The position numbers and the translations under genes are program-made. From assembly GCA_026914155.1 (NCBI GenBank), contig JAPPGH010000024.1:62001-126000 (forward strand): 64,000 bases of DNA, read 5' to 3'. Origin of the DNA: Candidatus Palauibacter rhopaloidicola. Lineage in GTDB: Bacteria > Gemmatimonadota > Gemmatimonadetes > Palauibacterales > Palauibacteraceae. Below are positions 30,324-40,831 of this stretch, piece after piece; positions within the stretch are counted from its first letter, which is position 1; the number at the start of each line of letters is the position of its first letter. The notes beneath the pieces were generated by a model. That model saw only the letters and a list, made by a program, of their open reading frames with translations. It did no database searches and had not been told where the DNA came from.

Positions 30324-31305
30324 GTGGCAACAGGAACCCTTCTCCCCAAAGGCTGACGAAGGCGAGCAGAAGCAACGCCGCCACGGCCACGTCGTCGGTC
30401 GAGGTCAGGGGTTCGCGGTCGCCCTGCGCCAGTTCCCGCTCGATCGCGTCGGTACCGTCCGAACCGTCAACATAGCGCCCGCCGGTGCCGAGAGACATCT
30501 GCCTCAGCGACGCGGCGTTCAACCGCGTGATGACGGGGCTGCCGTCCGGCCCCTGAAGCACTGAAGCTCCGCCCCGCCGCCGCGCGGCCATCGTCGGGTC
30601 CAGCGACGCCTCCCGGGTCAGGGGGATCTGTCCACCGAGTTCGGTTCCGATCCCCACCGAATGGATGACGATCCCCGCATCCCGAGCCCTTCCGATCGCC
30701 TCCCCGAAGGGCGCGCCCGCGGTTTCCTCGCCATCGGAGAAGACGACGATCGACTTGCGCGCACCCTCCTCCCCGCCGGCGAGGAGGTCGATGGCCTGGG
30801 TGAGGCCGGAGGCGAGCGAGGATCCGCCCAGGCCGACCGCGGCGGGCCGCACGCCCTCCGCCAGCATCTCGATCGCGCTCACGTCGGTCGTCAGCGGCGA
30901 GAGCACGTACGCGCGGCCCGCGAAGTAGACGACGCCCATCCGGCCCTGCGTGCGCGTCGCGAGGCGAGCGGCCAACTGCCGCTGCGCCTCGAGCCGGCTC
31001 GGCTCGACGTCACCCGCCAGCATCGAGTTCGACGCGTCCAGCACCAGGATCGTTTCCGCCCCTCCTTCATCGAGGCGCCGGGCCTCCGTGCCGCCCGACC
31101 CGGAGGCGAGCGCGATCGCGACGACGCCCGCGGCGAGCAGCGCCAGGCGAACGGGGGGAAGAGCGTGCGCCGGCAGCCGCACGTAGCGCTCGAGCAACGA
31201 GGTCTCGGCGAGCTTCTCGCGGTCCGCGCCCGACCGTCGCGACGCGAGCAGCCTGAGCCCTACGGCCACGGCTCCGAGCAGGAGGGCGATCGGGAGCGGG
31301 GCCAC
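30316..31305 (-). CDS. VWA-domain protein (BatB-like)
   Basis: ETILVLDASNSMLAGDVEPSRLEAQRQ (MIDAS DxSxS), TM segments. Confidence 0.88.
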   Translation of the reverse strand: MAPLPIALLLGAVAVGLRLLASRRSGADREKLAETSLLERYVRLPAHALPPVRLALLAAGVVAIALASGSGGTEARRLDEGGAETILVLDASNSMLAGDVEPSRLEAQRQLAARLATRTQGRMGVVYFAGRAYVLSPLTTDVSAIEMLAEGVRPAAVGLGGSSLASGLTQAIDLLAGGEEGARKSIVVFSDGEETAGAPFGEAIGRARDAGIVIHSVGIGTELGGQIPLTREASLDPTMAARRRGGASVLQGPDGSPVITRLNAASLRQMSLGTGGRYVDGSDGTDAIERELAQGDREPLTSTDDVAVAALLLLAFVSLWGEGFLLPRG

Positions 31306-31307
31306 GG

Positions 31308-32300
31308 TCAGACCCAGACCCGGCGGGAACGCGTCGCCGCCACGAGGAGTTCGAGCAGGACGAGCGCGAGCGCCGCGATGAGAAGTTCCCGCCGCATCCC
31401 GACCCGCTCTTCCGTCCGCACTTCCTTGATCGGCGTGGTCTCGAGTTCGTTGATCCGTTCGTAGATCCGCGTCAGTCCCTCGGGGTCGGTGGCCCGGAAG
31501 TAGAGCCCCCCCGTGCGGGTCGCCATGCGATCGAGGAGTTCGTCGTTCACGTGGACGCGGATATTGGCGTACTGGTATCCGAACGCGGTCCGGGCTACGG
31601 GCACGGGGGCGACCCCGTCGCGGCCGACGCCGATCGTGTAGACGCGGATACCGAGGGAGGCGGCCGCGGCCGTCGCCTCCTCGGGCGAGATGCCGCCGCT
31701 GTTGTTGTCTCCGTCGGTGAGCAGGACGACGATGCGGGATTCGGGCTCCAGATCGCGAAGCCGGTTCGCCGCCGTGGCCAGCGCAACACCGATGGCCGTC
31801 CCATCCCGGAGCTGTCCGGCTTCGAGGCGCTCCACGGCAGTCTCCACCACCGCGTGGTCCAGCGTCCCGGGGACCATCGTGAGGGCCTCTCCCGCGAAGG
31901 CGACGAGACCGATCCAGTCCGACTCCCGTCCCTCCACGAAGCGGATGACCTCCCGCTTGGCAACCTCGATGCGGTTATCCGGCCGAAAGTCCTCCGCCAG
32001 CATCGAACTCGAGATGTCGACCGCCAGCATGATCGCCACCCCCTCGCGCTCCGACTCGACGCGCTCCCATACCCGCACGGGGTTGACGAGGGTGATGATG
32101 ACGAGCGCGAGGGCGAGGGAGCGGAGGGCGGCCGGGAACCACCACCAGAATCGCCCCCGGCCCCGGCCGCGGGAGCCGGCGAGGCGGGCGATGTCCGGAT
32201 ACGGGAGACGGACCCTGCCCGAGCCCATCAGGGCCCAGCCGAGCGGCAGCAGCGCCAGAAGGAGGAGGAACGGCCAGCCGGGGAGCGCGAATTCGCTCAT
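31308..32300 (-). CDS. VWA-domain protein (BatA-like)
   Basis: IMLAVDISSSMLAEDFRPDNRIEVAK, VVLLTDGDNNSGG. Confidence 0.9.
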   Translation of the reverse strand: MSEFALPGWPFLLLLALLPLGWALMGSGRVRLPYPDIARLAGSRGRGRGRFWWWFPAALRSLALALVIITLVNPVRVWERVESEREGVAIMLAVDISSSMLAEDFRPDNRIEVAKREVIRFVEGRESDWIGLVAFAGEALTMVPGTLDHAVVETAVERLEAGQLRDGTAIGVALATAANRLRDLEPESRIVVLLTDGDNNSGGISPEEATAAAASLGIRVYTIGVGRDGVAPVPVARTAFGYQYANIRVHVNDELLDRMATRTGGLYFRATDPEGLTRIYERINELETTPIKEVRTEERVGMRRELLIAALALVLLELLVAATRSRRVWV

Positions 32301-33211
32301 GCGCCGGACTCATCGGCCGGAGGCGACTCCGCCGCGTCCGCGGTGTCCGCCGTGTCCGCCATGTCCGCGCGCACGAACGCCTCGCCGACGTCCACGTCGC
32401 CAAGCGGACCTTCCCACTCCGTCCGCAGGCGCGCGAAACGGGCCAGAATCGAGTGGCGCAGCGCGGTGACGAGCCCCGCGTCCGCGTCGCCGAGCCCGAG
32501 CAGCTCCCTCGACGGCGCCCACCCGCGCGTCACATGCGCGTAGCGCCGAAGCGTCTCCTCGTAGCCGTCGTAGAACCGCTCGCCGCTCACCTGCTGCCGG
32601 ATCCATCCCTCGCGGAGCCGCGCGAGGTCGCGAAGCGCGAGGTCGCCGGGGCCTAGGGGGCCTTCGTCGGCGGTCGCGACGCCGCGGCCGCGGCCCCAGG
32701 TCAACCAGGCGAGTCCGGCGAGCGCCGCGGCGATCAGGATCAGCCACCAGGGCAGCCCCCCCAGACTCAGAAGAGGCCGGGCATCCCTCAACTCGAGCGC
32801 ATCATCCGCCGCCGGCAGCACGCTGAGGACGGGGACCGCGGGCGGCTGCAGCCGACGGACGACGCCACCCGCGGCCGCGAGTTCCACCTCCACCGGCGGG
32901 ATGACGAGCGTATCCGCGCGCCACGCCCGCATCGTGTACTCCGCTTCCCAGCGCCGACCCTCTTCGACGGACCGGATCTGCGCGGGCTTCGTCTGCTCGA
33001 TCGACTCCGGCCCGTCGATGAGCGCGGGAAAGCGGACCTCTCCGGCTCGCTCCTGTCCGACGACGAGGCGGACCGTGAACTCCTCCCCGACCCGCACGGA
33101 CTCCGGCAGAACCGTCGCCTCGAGGTCGACGGCGGACTGGGCCGCCAGCCCCGGGGCGAGGCCCAACCCCAGGCCGAGGACGACCCGGCCCACCCACCGG
33201 GATCTCTTCAC
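32297..33211 (-). CDS. BatD-like membrane protein
   Basis: Signal peptide, beta-rich N-domain, central TM, position in Bat cluster; (TAD)n C-terminal repeat. Confidence 0.65.
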   Translation of the reverse strand: MKRSRWVGRVVLGLGLGLAPGLAAQSAVDLEATVLPESVRVGEEFTVRLVVGQERAGEVRFPALIDGPESIEQTKPAQIRSVEEGRRWEAEYTMRAWRADTLVIPPVEVELAAAGGVVRRLQPPAVPVLSVLPAADDALELRDARPLLSLGGLPWWLILIAAALAGLAWLTWGRGRGVATADEGPLGPGDLALRDLARLREGWIRQQVSGERFYDGYEETLRRYAHVTRGWAPSRELLGLGDADAGLVTALRHSILARFARLRTEWEGPLGDVDVGEAFVRADMADTADTADAAESPPADESGA

Positions 33212-34140
33212 CGGAGCCTCCGCCGGCCGCGAGCGGCGAAGAAGCCGGAGAGCCGTGACTCGTACGGGGTGTCAGTACGCAGCCGCATGAGGTCGACGTG
33301 GCAGTGCGCGCACAGCCGCTCCAGCGCCCGCGCTCCCGTGGTCGAGTGCTCCATGAGTCGCTCCCGAACCGCCGCATCGCCGAGGTCGACCACGGCCCGG
33401 TCGCCTGTTTCGGGGTCCACGACTTCCACCCAGCCCGATGAAGGGATCGTCGTTTCCGCAGGATCGTCGACCGCGAGCGCGACCACGTCGTGGCGGCCCG
33501 AGAGCCCCAGCAGCGGGCGGGCCAGGTTCCCGGCGCCCACGAAGTCCGAGATCACGAACACGAGAGAGCGGACGGTGAGCATGCGCGCCGCCGTGGCAAG
33601 CGCGAGATCGACGTCCGTCCCCTTCCCCTCCGGCCGGACGGACACCAGTTCATGAAGGAGGCGGAGGTTGCGATTGCGGCCCCGCGCCGGCCGCGCGTAG
33701 CGCTCGATCCGGTCGCTGAAGAGCAGCATGCCCACCGGATCTCCGGCGCGCATCGCCGCGAGTGCGAGGGTGCTCGCCACCTCCGCGACGAGATCGCGCT
33801 TCAGGGACCGGCGCGTACCGAAGTCGTTCGAGGCGGAGACGTCGACGACGAGGAGGACGGCAAGCTCCCGTTCCTCCACGAAGCGCTTCACGTACGGGCG
33901 CCGCATGCGGGCGGTCACCTTCCAGTCGATCGCCTGGAACGGGTCGCCCGGCTGGTATTCGCGGACCTCGGAGAACTCTATGCCATGTCCGCGGAAGAGC
34001 GACGGATAAGGCCCCAGAGCCGGGTTGTCCATGAACCGCCGGCTCTTCAACTCCAGGCGCCGGACCTCTCTCGCCGCGGCGGCGGAGTCGGCCGTCGGCG
34101 CCGGCCGTCGCGGGCGCCACAGGAAGTCGGGCAGCCTCAC
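33208..34140 (-). CDS. DUF58 domain protein
   Basis: GIEFSEVREYQPGDPFQAIDWKVTARMRRPYVKRFVEERELAVLLVVDVSAS. Confidence 0.92.
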   Translation of the reverse strand: MRLPDFLWRPRRPAPTADSAAAAREVRRLELKSRRFMDNPALGPYPSLFRGHGIEFSEVREYQPGDPFQAIDWKVTARMRRPYVKRFVEERELAVLLVVDVSASNDFGTRRSLKRDLVAEVASTLALAAMRAGDPVGMLLFSDRIERYARPARGRNRNLRLLHELVSVRPEGKGTDVDLALATAARMLTVRSLVFVISDFVGAGNLARPLLGLSGRHDVVALAVDDPAETTIPSSGWVEVVDPETGDRAVVDLGDAAVRERLMEHSTTGARALERLCAHCHVDLMRLRTDTPYESRLSGFFAARGRRRLR

Positions 34141-35159
34141 GGCACCGGCACGGTCTCCAGGAGATGGTCGAGGATGCGGTCGGCATCGATCTGTTCCGCC
34201 TGCGCCTGGAAGGTAAGGACGAGCCGATGCCGAAGGACATCGCGGGCGATCGCCTTCACATCCTCCGGAACCACGAAGGCGCGGCCCTCGATGAAGGCGT
34301 GCGCGCGGGCCGCTCTCGCGAGGAAGATCGTCGCGCGCGGCGAGGCCCCGAACTCGATCCAGTCCACGACTTCACCCAGGCCGTGGGCCGCGGGTTCACG
34401 CGTCGCGAGCACGAGCTGGAGGATGTAGTCTTCGAGCCGCCGGTCCACGTAGATCGCCGGAAGCATGGCGCGCGCCGCGAGGATGCGGTCCGGCTCCACG
34501 ACGGCCTCGATGGGGGGCGGATCCTCTCCCGCCATGAGCCGCATGATGGCCCTCTCCTCCTCGGGCGCGGGGTAGCCGACCCGGGTCTTGAACATGAACC
34601 GGTCCACCTGCGCCTCGGGAAGCGGGTACGTGCCCTCGTGCTCGATGGGATTCTGCGTGGCCATGACGAGGAACGGCACGGGGAGCGGGTGCGTCTCCTC
34701 TCCGATCGTCACCTGGCGCTCCTGCATCGCCTCGAGGAGGGCGGACTGGACCTTGGCGGGCGCGCGGTTGATCTCATCGGCGAGGACGATGTTCGCGAAG
34801 ATGGGCCCCCGCTTCGGAGTGAAGGTGCCCGTCTTCTCCTCCCACACCAGCGTTCCCACGACGTCGGCAGGCAGCAGATCCGGCGTGAACTGGATCCGCC
34901 GGAAGGTGGTGTGGATCGCCTCGGCGAGCGTGCTGACGGTGAGCGTCTTCGCGAGTCCCGGCACACCTTCCAGCAGAATATGGCCGCCCGTGAGGAGGCT
35001 CATCAGAACGCGGTCGAGGAGGGCGTGCTGTCCGACGATCCGTTTCGCCAGTTCGTTTCGGACCTCGGCCACGAAGGTCCCCGCCTCCCGGATCGCGGCC
35101 TGCTGGGTCTCGAGATCCTCCCCCGAGACCCGCTGGGCCGTCCCGGCTTCTCCGTTCAT
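34137..35159 (-). CDS. MoxR-family AAA ATPase
   Basis: GHILLEGVPGLAKTLTVSTLAEAI, VLADEINRAPAKVQSALLEAMQERQVTIG. Confidence 0.96.
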   Translation of the reverse strand: MNGEAGTAQRVSGEDLETQQAAIREAGTFVAEVRNELAKRIVGQHALLDRVLMSLLTGGHILLEGVPGLAKTLTVSTLAEAIHTTFRRIQFTPDLLPADVVGTLVWEEKTGTFTPKRGPIFANIVLADEINRAPAKVQSALLEAMQERQVTIGEETHPLPVPFLVMATQNPIEHEGTYPLPEAQVDRFMFKTRVGYPAPEEERAIMRLMAGEDPPPIEAVVEPDRILAARAMLPAIYVDRRLEDYILQLVLATREPAAHGLGEVVDWIEFGASPRATIFLARAARAHAFIEGRAFVVPEDVKAIARDVLRHRLVLTFQAQAEQIDADRILDHLLETVPVP

Positions 35160-35208
35160 GCGTTCTCTCGCTGTCGCGGTAATGTTCGGTCTGCCAGCAG
35201 CCCGATGT

Positions 35209-35949
35209 TCACTCCGTAACCGCCCGGGAGCAAGCGGGACCCGCCGCCCGCCGGAGCGCCGCCCGTTCTTTCTGAGACAGCCTGCGGGTCGTCCCCGCTG
35301 CGAGAGCGCCCAGTCGAATCGGCCCGAACGAGGTTCTGCGAAGACTCCGCAGCGTGACGCCGAGCGAGGCGAGCATGCGCCGGATTTCCCGGTTCCTTCC
35401 CTCGGTCAGGACGATCTCGACGGTGGGGGACGGGGTCTGCGGCGGCGTGATCCAGCCCGCCCGGCGGGCGCGCGCGGGTCCGTCTTCGAGCGCCACGCCG
35501 GCCCGCAACCGATCCGGAAGCTCCGCCGTCACGGGCCCGCGGAGTCTCGCGTGGTACACCCTTTCGATACCGGTCCGGGGGTGGAGGAGCCGATGCACGA
35601 CATCCCCTTCATTCGACAGGAGAAGGAGCCCCTCGCTCATGAAATCGAGCCGGCCGACGTGAGGCAGGTGGCGGGTATCGGCGGGGAGCAGATCGTAGAT
35701 GATCGGTCGCCCGCCGGGATCGCGCCGGGTGCACGCGTACCCCGGCGGCTTGTTGAGCGCCAGCCAGAGGACGGGCTTCAAGCGAATGCGGCGGCGGTCC
35801 ACCTCGACCCGTTCGACGTTCGGGTCCACCCGGGTGCCGAGCTTCGTCACGACTTCGCCGTTCACGCGGACGCGGCCGCTGGCGATGAGTTCTTCGCTCG
35901 CGCGTCGGGAGGCCACGCCAGCCCTGGCAAGGTATTTCTGCAGTCGCAT
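35209..35949 (-). CDS. rluB: 23S rRNA pseudouridine synthase (RluB/RsuA family)
   Basis: MRLQKYLARAGVASRRASEELI S4 domain; HVGRLDFMSEGLLLLSNEGD; EGRNREIRRM. Confidence 0.9.
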   Translation of the reverse strand: MRLQKYLARAGVASRRASEELIASGRVRVNGEVVTKLGTRVDPNVERVEVDRRRIRLKPVLWLALNKPPGYACTRRDPGGRPIIYDLLPADTRHLPHVGRLDFMSEGLLLLSNEGDVVHRLLHPRTGIERVYHARLRGPVTAELPDRLRAGVALEDGPARARRAGWITPPQTPSPTVEIVLTEGRNREIRRMLASLGVTLRSLRRTSFGPIRLGALAAGTTRRLSQKERAALRRAAGPACSRAVTE

Positions 35950-35972
35950 GAGCCGTCCGCCTGGCGTAGCGG

Positions 35973-36554
35973 TTACTCTCCGGCGGGCTCGTCCCGCGGC
36001 GCCGCGTCGTCGGCGGGCGCCTCCGGTTCGGCACGCACGAGCGCGACGGACAGGTCCTCCGGCGCGGGAAGACCTTCCAGCGACTGCAGGGCGAAGTGGT
36101 CCAGAAAACGAGGCGTCGTCCCGTAGAGGAGCGGTCGCCCGAGCCCCTCCCCCCGTCCCACGATCTCGATCAACTCCCAGTCCTGGAGCGTTCGCAGCAC
36201 CGACGTGGACGCGACTCCGCGGATCTCCTCGACCTCGATCCGCCCGATGGGCTGCCGGTACGCGATGATCGCCAGCGTCTCGAGCGCGGCGCGGGAAAGC
36301 GTCGGCGGCCGGGGCACCGAGTCGAACCGCTCGAGGTACGGGACGAATTCCGGACGCGTGAGGATCTGGAACCCGTCCCCAAGCTGGTAGACCTGGAAGG
36401 CCCGTCCGTCCGTGTCGTAGTGCTCTCGCAACGCGGCGAGCGCTTCGCGGACGCGCCGCACGTCGAGCGTGTCGTCGGCCCGGGCCAGTTCGCGGGCGGT
36501 GAGCGGCGTCTGGCTCGCGAACAACGCGGCCTCCACGATCTGCTCCGGGCTCAC
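35973..36554 (-). CDS. scpB: Segregation and condensation protein B
   Basis: VSPEQIVEAALFASQTPLTARELA, ALETLAIIAYRQPIGRIEVEEIRG; GTG start overlapping the scpA stop. Confidence 0.94.
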   Translation of the reverse strand: MSPEQIVEAALFASQTPLTARELARADDTLDVRRVREALAALREHYDTDGRAFQVYQLGDGFQILTRPEFVPYLERFDSVPRPPTLSRAALETLAIIAYRQPIGRIEVEEIRGVASTSVLRTLQDWELIEIVGRGEGLGRPLLYGTTPRFLDHFALQSLEGLPAPEDLSVALVRAEPEAPADDAAPRDEPAGE

Positions 36555-37396
36555 GCGGCCCCCTCTCCCCCGCGGTCCCGCGAGCGGCGTCCGAACAGCC
36601 AGATCGCTCCGAACCGCTTCACCTGCTCCAGCCTCACGAGCTGCTGCCTGGCGAGTTCCAGACACGCGAGCAGCGCCGCGACGACGTGCGGCCGCTCCTG
36701 CCACGAATCGAACAGCCGGTTGAACGGCACCCGCCGGTGCTCGCCGAGCAGATGCCGGATGACGGCGATCTTGTCCTCGACCGGGACGATGCGGATGGGA
36801 GCGACATGCGTCGTGACGGGATCGGGGCCCCGGATCTCGCCGAGGACCGCCAGGAAATCGTCGAACGTCGTCGAGAGTTCCTGGCCATCGGCCTCGCGCG
36901 GAGGTGGCGGAGGCAGGAAGCCCTTCGACATGTGGCGCCGCCGTTCCAGTTCAGCCGCGCCCAGCGTCCGCGCGATCTCCTGAAACAACTCGTACTCCAG
37001 CAGGCGCCGTACGAGTTCGGCCCGCGGATCATCTTCCCATTCCGTGTCGCTGCGCCCCGGCAGCAGGAGTTGCGCCTTGATGTGGACCAGGGTTGAGGCC
37101 AGTTCCAGAAACTCGCCGGCGCGGTCGAGCTCCAGGTGGTCGAGGCCGTCGGTGAGGGCTTCCTGGAATTGCCGGGTGATGGTGGAGATCGGGATATCGA
37201 AGATGTCGATGTCCTGCGACCGAATGAGGTGCAGAAGGAGATCCAGGGGCCCCTGAAACCGGTCGAGCTCCACGACGAACGGCTGCGCCGTCCGCTGGCT
37301 TGGAAGTCGGTTGGGAACCGCCGTCAAGAAACCTCCCCGCACGCTCGGGCCGGCGGAAACCGGAGATCGCCGGCCAGTCGCCGCGTAATGTAGCAC
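36551..37396 (-). CDS. scpA: Segregation and condensation protein A
   Basis: FVVELDRFQGPLDLLLHLIRSQDIDIFDIPISTITRQF; start may be further downstream. Confidence 0.92.
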   Translation of the reverse strand: MLHYAATGRRSPVSAGPSVRGGFLTAVPNRLPSQRTAQPFVVELDRFQGPLDLLLHLIRSQDIDIFDIPISTITRQFQEALTDGLDHLELDRAGEFLELASTLVHIKAQLLLPGRSDTEWEDDPRAELVRRLLEYELFQEIARTLGAAELERRRHMSKGFLPPPPPREADGQELSTTFDDFLAVLGEIRGPDPVTTHVAPIRIVPVEDKIAVIRHLLGEHRRVPFNRLFDSWQERPHVVAALLACLELARQQLVRLEQVKRFGAIWLFGRRSRDRGGEGAA

Positions 37397-37447
37397 GGGC
37401 GTACACGTGGCGAGTACCCCCGACAGGCGCGTGCCCGACGCGCCGGG

Positions 37448-37476
37448 TTGGAGGTATCCGCCAAGTCTGGTATGTT
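37448..37476 (+). promoter_or_regulatory. Candidate extended -10 promoter for rpsT
   Basis: TTGGAG-N17-TATGTT with TGG immediately before the -10. Confidence 0.35.
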
Positions 37477-37529
37477 CATTTGCTGATTTTCGGACGGATG
37501 GGAGGGTCGGCCCGCGGCCGGCCGCAACC

Positions 37530-37551
37530 GCCGCACGTTTGCCGCACGTTT
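37530..37551. repeat. Two tandem 11-bp units in the rpsT leader
   Basis: gccgcacgttt x2, exact. Confidence 0.8.
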
Positions 37552-37574
37552 TGAAGCGAAAAAGAAGGAATCGA

Positions 37575-37829
37575 ATGCCGAATAACGAGAGTCAGAAGAA
37601 GCGGCTGCGCCAGTCGCGCGCGAGGCGGCTCCGGAACCGCCGGGTGCGGTCCGAGATCCGGACCCGGACCAAGCATCTCCTCGCGACGGAATCGGCGGAG
37701 CAGGCGACGCCGGCGCTGTCCGAGCTGTACCGCGTCCTCGACCGGGCGACCCGCCGGAACGTCATCAAGGCGAACGCCGCGGCCCGCCAGAAGGCGCGAG
37801 CGGCGCGGCACGTCAACAGCCTGAGTTAG
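37575..37829 (+). CDS. rpsT: 30S ribosomal protein S20
   Basis: MPNNESQKKRLRQSRARRLRNRRVRSEIRTRTKHLL...; start shortened from the ORF track. Confidence 0.95.
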   Translation: MPNNESQKKRLRQSRARRLRNRRVRSEIRTRTKHLLATESAEQATPALSELYRVLDRATRRNVIKANAAARQKARAARHVNSLS

Positions 37830-37873
37830 CAGCCCGCGGCAAGAGCCCCGCTGCCTTCGAGCGGCGCCGGGCG

Positions 37874-39178
37874 TCAGCCGCCCTCCTCGTAGCGGGTCTC
37901 TCCGCCGACGATCGTACGCTTCACGCGTCCCGTCACTTCCCACCCGCCGAACGGCGTATTTCGGCTCTTTGAGCGGAAGTTGGCGGGGTCGACCGTCCAC
38001 GCCTCGTCCGGATCGAAGAGGACGAGGTCCGCGCGACTGCCGGGGCGCAGCGTGCCGCCCTCGATCCCCATCAGCCGGGCCGGCGCCGTGGACATCCGCT
38101 CGATGAGGTCGAAGAGCGGGAGGTCCCCCGGCGTCACGAGTTCGCCGATGCACACGGCGAGCGCGGTCTCGAGACCGACGATGCCGAACGGCGCATCGTC
38201 GAACTCGCGCTCCTTCTCCTCGTAGTGGTGCGGCGCGTGGTCCGTCGCCACGCACTCCAGCACGCCGTCGATGAGCCCCTGCCGCACCGCCCGGCGATCC
38301 GCCTCGGACCGGAGCGGCGGATTCATCTTGGCTTCGGTGCGGTAGCCGCGCACCGCCTCTTCCGTCAGCGCCATGTGGTGAGGCGAAGCCTCGCCGCTCA
38401 CGCGCACTCCGCGCTCGCGCGCCAGGCGAATGAGTTCGACCGCTTCGCGGGTTGAGACGTGCTGGACGTGTACGTGCCCGCCGGTGAGTTCCGCGAGGTA
38501 GATGTCCCGCGCCACGACCGTGGCCTCCGAAGCGTTCGGGATCCCGCGCAGGCCGAGCGCGGTCGCCACGGCGCCTTCGTTCATGACCCCTCCGGCGGAG
38601 AGCGCCATGTCTTCGGCATGCTGCAGGACGGGGATCCCGAAGGACTGCGTGTACTCGAGCAGGCGCCGCATGAGCGCCGGATCGTGGATCGGGTGTCCGT
38701 CGTCCGTGACCGCGACCGCGCCCGCCTCGACCAGGCCGCCGATCTCGGTCATCTGCCTGCCGGCGAGGCCGAGCGAGGCGGCGGCCACGGGACTCACGCG
38801 CGCTCCGCCCTCCCCCTGTCGGGCCCAGCGCCGCGCCTCTTCCCGCACGAAGCCGACCGCGGCGGGGTCATCGAGCGGCGGATCCGTGTTCGGCATCGCC
38901 CAGATCGTCGTGAAGCCGCCCGCCGCCGCGGACCGGGCGCCCGTGCGGATCGTCTCCTTGTGCTCGGCTCCCGGTTCCCTCAGGTGGACGTGCACATCGA
39001 TCAACCCCGGCGCGACGACGAGCCCCCGCGCGTCGATGCGGGGGATGCCCTCCGGCCCCGCGACGCCCCGCGAGACGGTTTCGATCCGCCCGTCCCGCAC
39101 GAGAACATCCCGCACCTCATCCATCCCCGCGGAGGGATCGATCACCCGGCCTCCGGCGAGGAGGAGCGACCCGCTCAC
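37874..39178 (-). CDS. pyrC: Dihydroorotase
   Basis: [51 protein letters not shown]. Confidence 0.96.
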   Translation of the reverse strand: MSGSLLLAGGRVIDPSAGMDEVRDVLVRDGRIETVSRGVAGPEGIPRIDARGLVVAPGLIDVHVHLREPGAEHKETIRTGARSAAAGGFTTIWAMPNTDPPLDDPAAVGFVREEARRWARQGEGGARVSPVAAASLGLAGRQMTEIGGLVEAGAVAVTDDGHPIHDPALMRRLLEYTQSFGIPVLQHAEDMALSAGGVMNEGAVATALGLRGIPNASEATVVARDIYLAELTGGHVHVQHVSTREAVELIRLARERGVRVSGEASPHHMALTEEAVRGYRTEAKMNPPLRSEADRRAVRQGLIDGVLECVATDHAPHHYEEKEREFDDAPFGIVGLETALAVCIGELVTPGDLPLFDLIERMSTAPARLMGIEGGTLRPGSRADLVLFDPDEAWTVDPANFRSKSRNTPFGGWEVTGRVKRTIVGGETRYEEGG

Positions 39179-40149
39179 GGTCCCCCCACCTTGGCGTCTT
39201 CGGCCCGCTCCGGGCGCCCGCCGGCGAGCAGGTAGAGGACGGCCATCCGCACGGCGACCCCGTTCGTCACCTGCGGGAGGATCACCGAGCGCGGCCCGTC
39301 CGCCACGTCGGAGTCGATCTCGACGCCCCGATTCATGGGCCCCGGGTGGAGGACGATCACCTCATCGCCGCCGCGGCCCAGACGCTCGGAACTGACGCCG
39401 AACACGCGGTTGTATTCGCGCAGCGAGGGGACGTAGCCGCCCTCCATCCGCTCCAGCTGAAGCCGCAGTACGTAGAGCACGTCGCACCACTCGATCGCCT
39501 CCTCGATCGAGTCGAGCCGCTGCACGCCCAGCTCCTCGATCCCGGCCGGGATCAGGGTGCGCGGCCCGCACACCGCGACCTCGGCTCCGCACTTCAGGAG
39601 GCCCCAGATGTTCGAGCGCGCGACGCGCGAGTGGAGGATGTCGCCGACGATGCAGACGCGCCGGCCCGCGATGGCCCCGAACCGGTCCCGGATCGTCAAC
39701 AGGTCGAGGAGGGCCTGCGTGGGGTGCTCGTGCTGGCCGTCGCCGGCGTTGATGACGTTGGAGGGAATCCGGTCCGCGAGGAACTTCGCCGCTCCCGACG
39801 ATCCGTGGCGCACGACGACCATGTGAATCTTCATCGCCTCGAGGTTGCGCGCCGTGTCGACGAGCGTCTCGCCCTTCTGCACGGAGGAGCCCGCGGAGGA
39901 GATGTTCACCGTATCGGCCGAAAGCCGCTTTTCCGCGAACTCGAAGCTGATGCGGGTCCGGGTCGAGGGTTCGAGAAAGAGGTTGACGATCGTCTGTCCG
40001 CGGAGGACCGGCACCTTCTTGATCTTCCGCTCGCTGATCTCCTTGAAGGGTTCCGCGGTATCGAGAATCGCCTCGATCTGCCCCCCCGTGAGAGATTCGA
40101 GGCCGATGAGGTCCTTCCCGAGCCCGAGGTCCCGGCCCTGGGCCGTCAT
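39175..40149 (-). CDS. pyrB: Aspartate carbamoyltransferase catalytic subunit
   Basis: [51 protein letters not shown]. Confidence 0.97.
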   Translation of the reverse strand: MTAQGRDLGLGKDLIGLESLTGGQIEAILDTAEPFKEISERKIKKVPVLRGQTIVNLFLEPSTRTRISFEFAEKRLSADTVNISSAGSSVQKGETLVDTARNLEAMKIHMVVVRHGSSGAAKFLADRIPSNVINAGDGQHEHPTQALLDLLTIRDRFGAIAGRRVCIVGDILHSRVARSNIWGLLKCGAEVAVCGPRTLIPAGIEELGVQRLDSIEEAIEWCDVLYVLRLQLERMEGGYVPSLREYNRVFGVSSERLGRGGDEVIVLHPGPMNRGVEIDSDVADGPRSVILPQVTNGVAVRMAVLYLLAGGRPERAEDAKVGGP

Positions 40150-40696
40150 GTCCCCGCCTCGGGGGCGGCGGGCAGGGCGACGATGTCGATACCCCAATCG
40201 CCGTCCGTGTCCGCGACGCGCACCGCCACGTCCTGGTTGGGTCCGACTTCGATCACGCGGCCCACGTAGTCGGGCTGGATCGGGAGCTGGCGTCCCCCGC
40301 GATCCACGAGGACGCAGAGCTGGATCCGGCGGGCGCGTCCGAAGTCCGACAGCTCCTGGAGCGCGGCCCGGATCGTTCGTCCCGTGTGGAGCACATCGTC
40401 CACGATGACGATGTGCGCGCCTTCGATGGACTCCGGGATGCGGGTGGTCCCGACCGTGGGGAGCGCGCCGACCTGCCCGAAATCATCTCGATAGAGCGTG
40501 ATGTCGAGCGAACCGATGGGGATGGAGCCGCGCGTCGGCTCGAGGTGATGGCCGATCTCGGCCGCGATCGAATCGCCGCGGCGGTGGATGCCGATGAGGA
40601 TGAGGCGGGCGTCGGGCTCGATCGCCCGGTCAAGCTGCGCGGAAAGCTCGGCAAGGAGCCCTCGGGCAGCGGCCTCGTCGAGGACGTTGTGCGTCA
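40146..40696 (-). CDS. pyrR: Bifunctional pyr operon regulator / uracil phosphoribosyltransferase PyrR
   Basis: [37 protein letters not shown]; no clear ATG/GTG start (CTG at 40696 or further upstream). Confidence 0.88.
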
Positions 40697-40831
40697 GTGT
40701 CGTCTCGGCTCCGCTCGATCCGTGGCGGGCGGCTCGTCGTGAGCAGCCCGTGGCTGCTTGGGCGGCCCCGGTCGGGCGGGAGTATAGCGACCCGCGTTGA
40801 CCCTCGCGAGACGGCCCCGGTAGGTTCGGGC

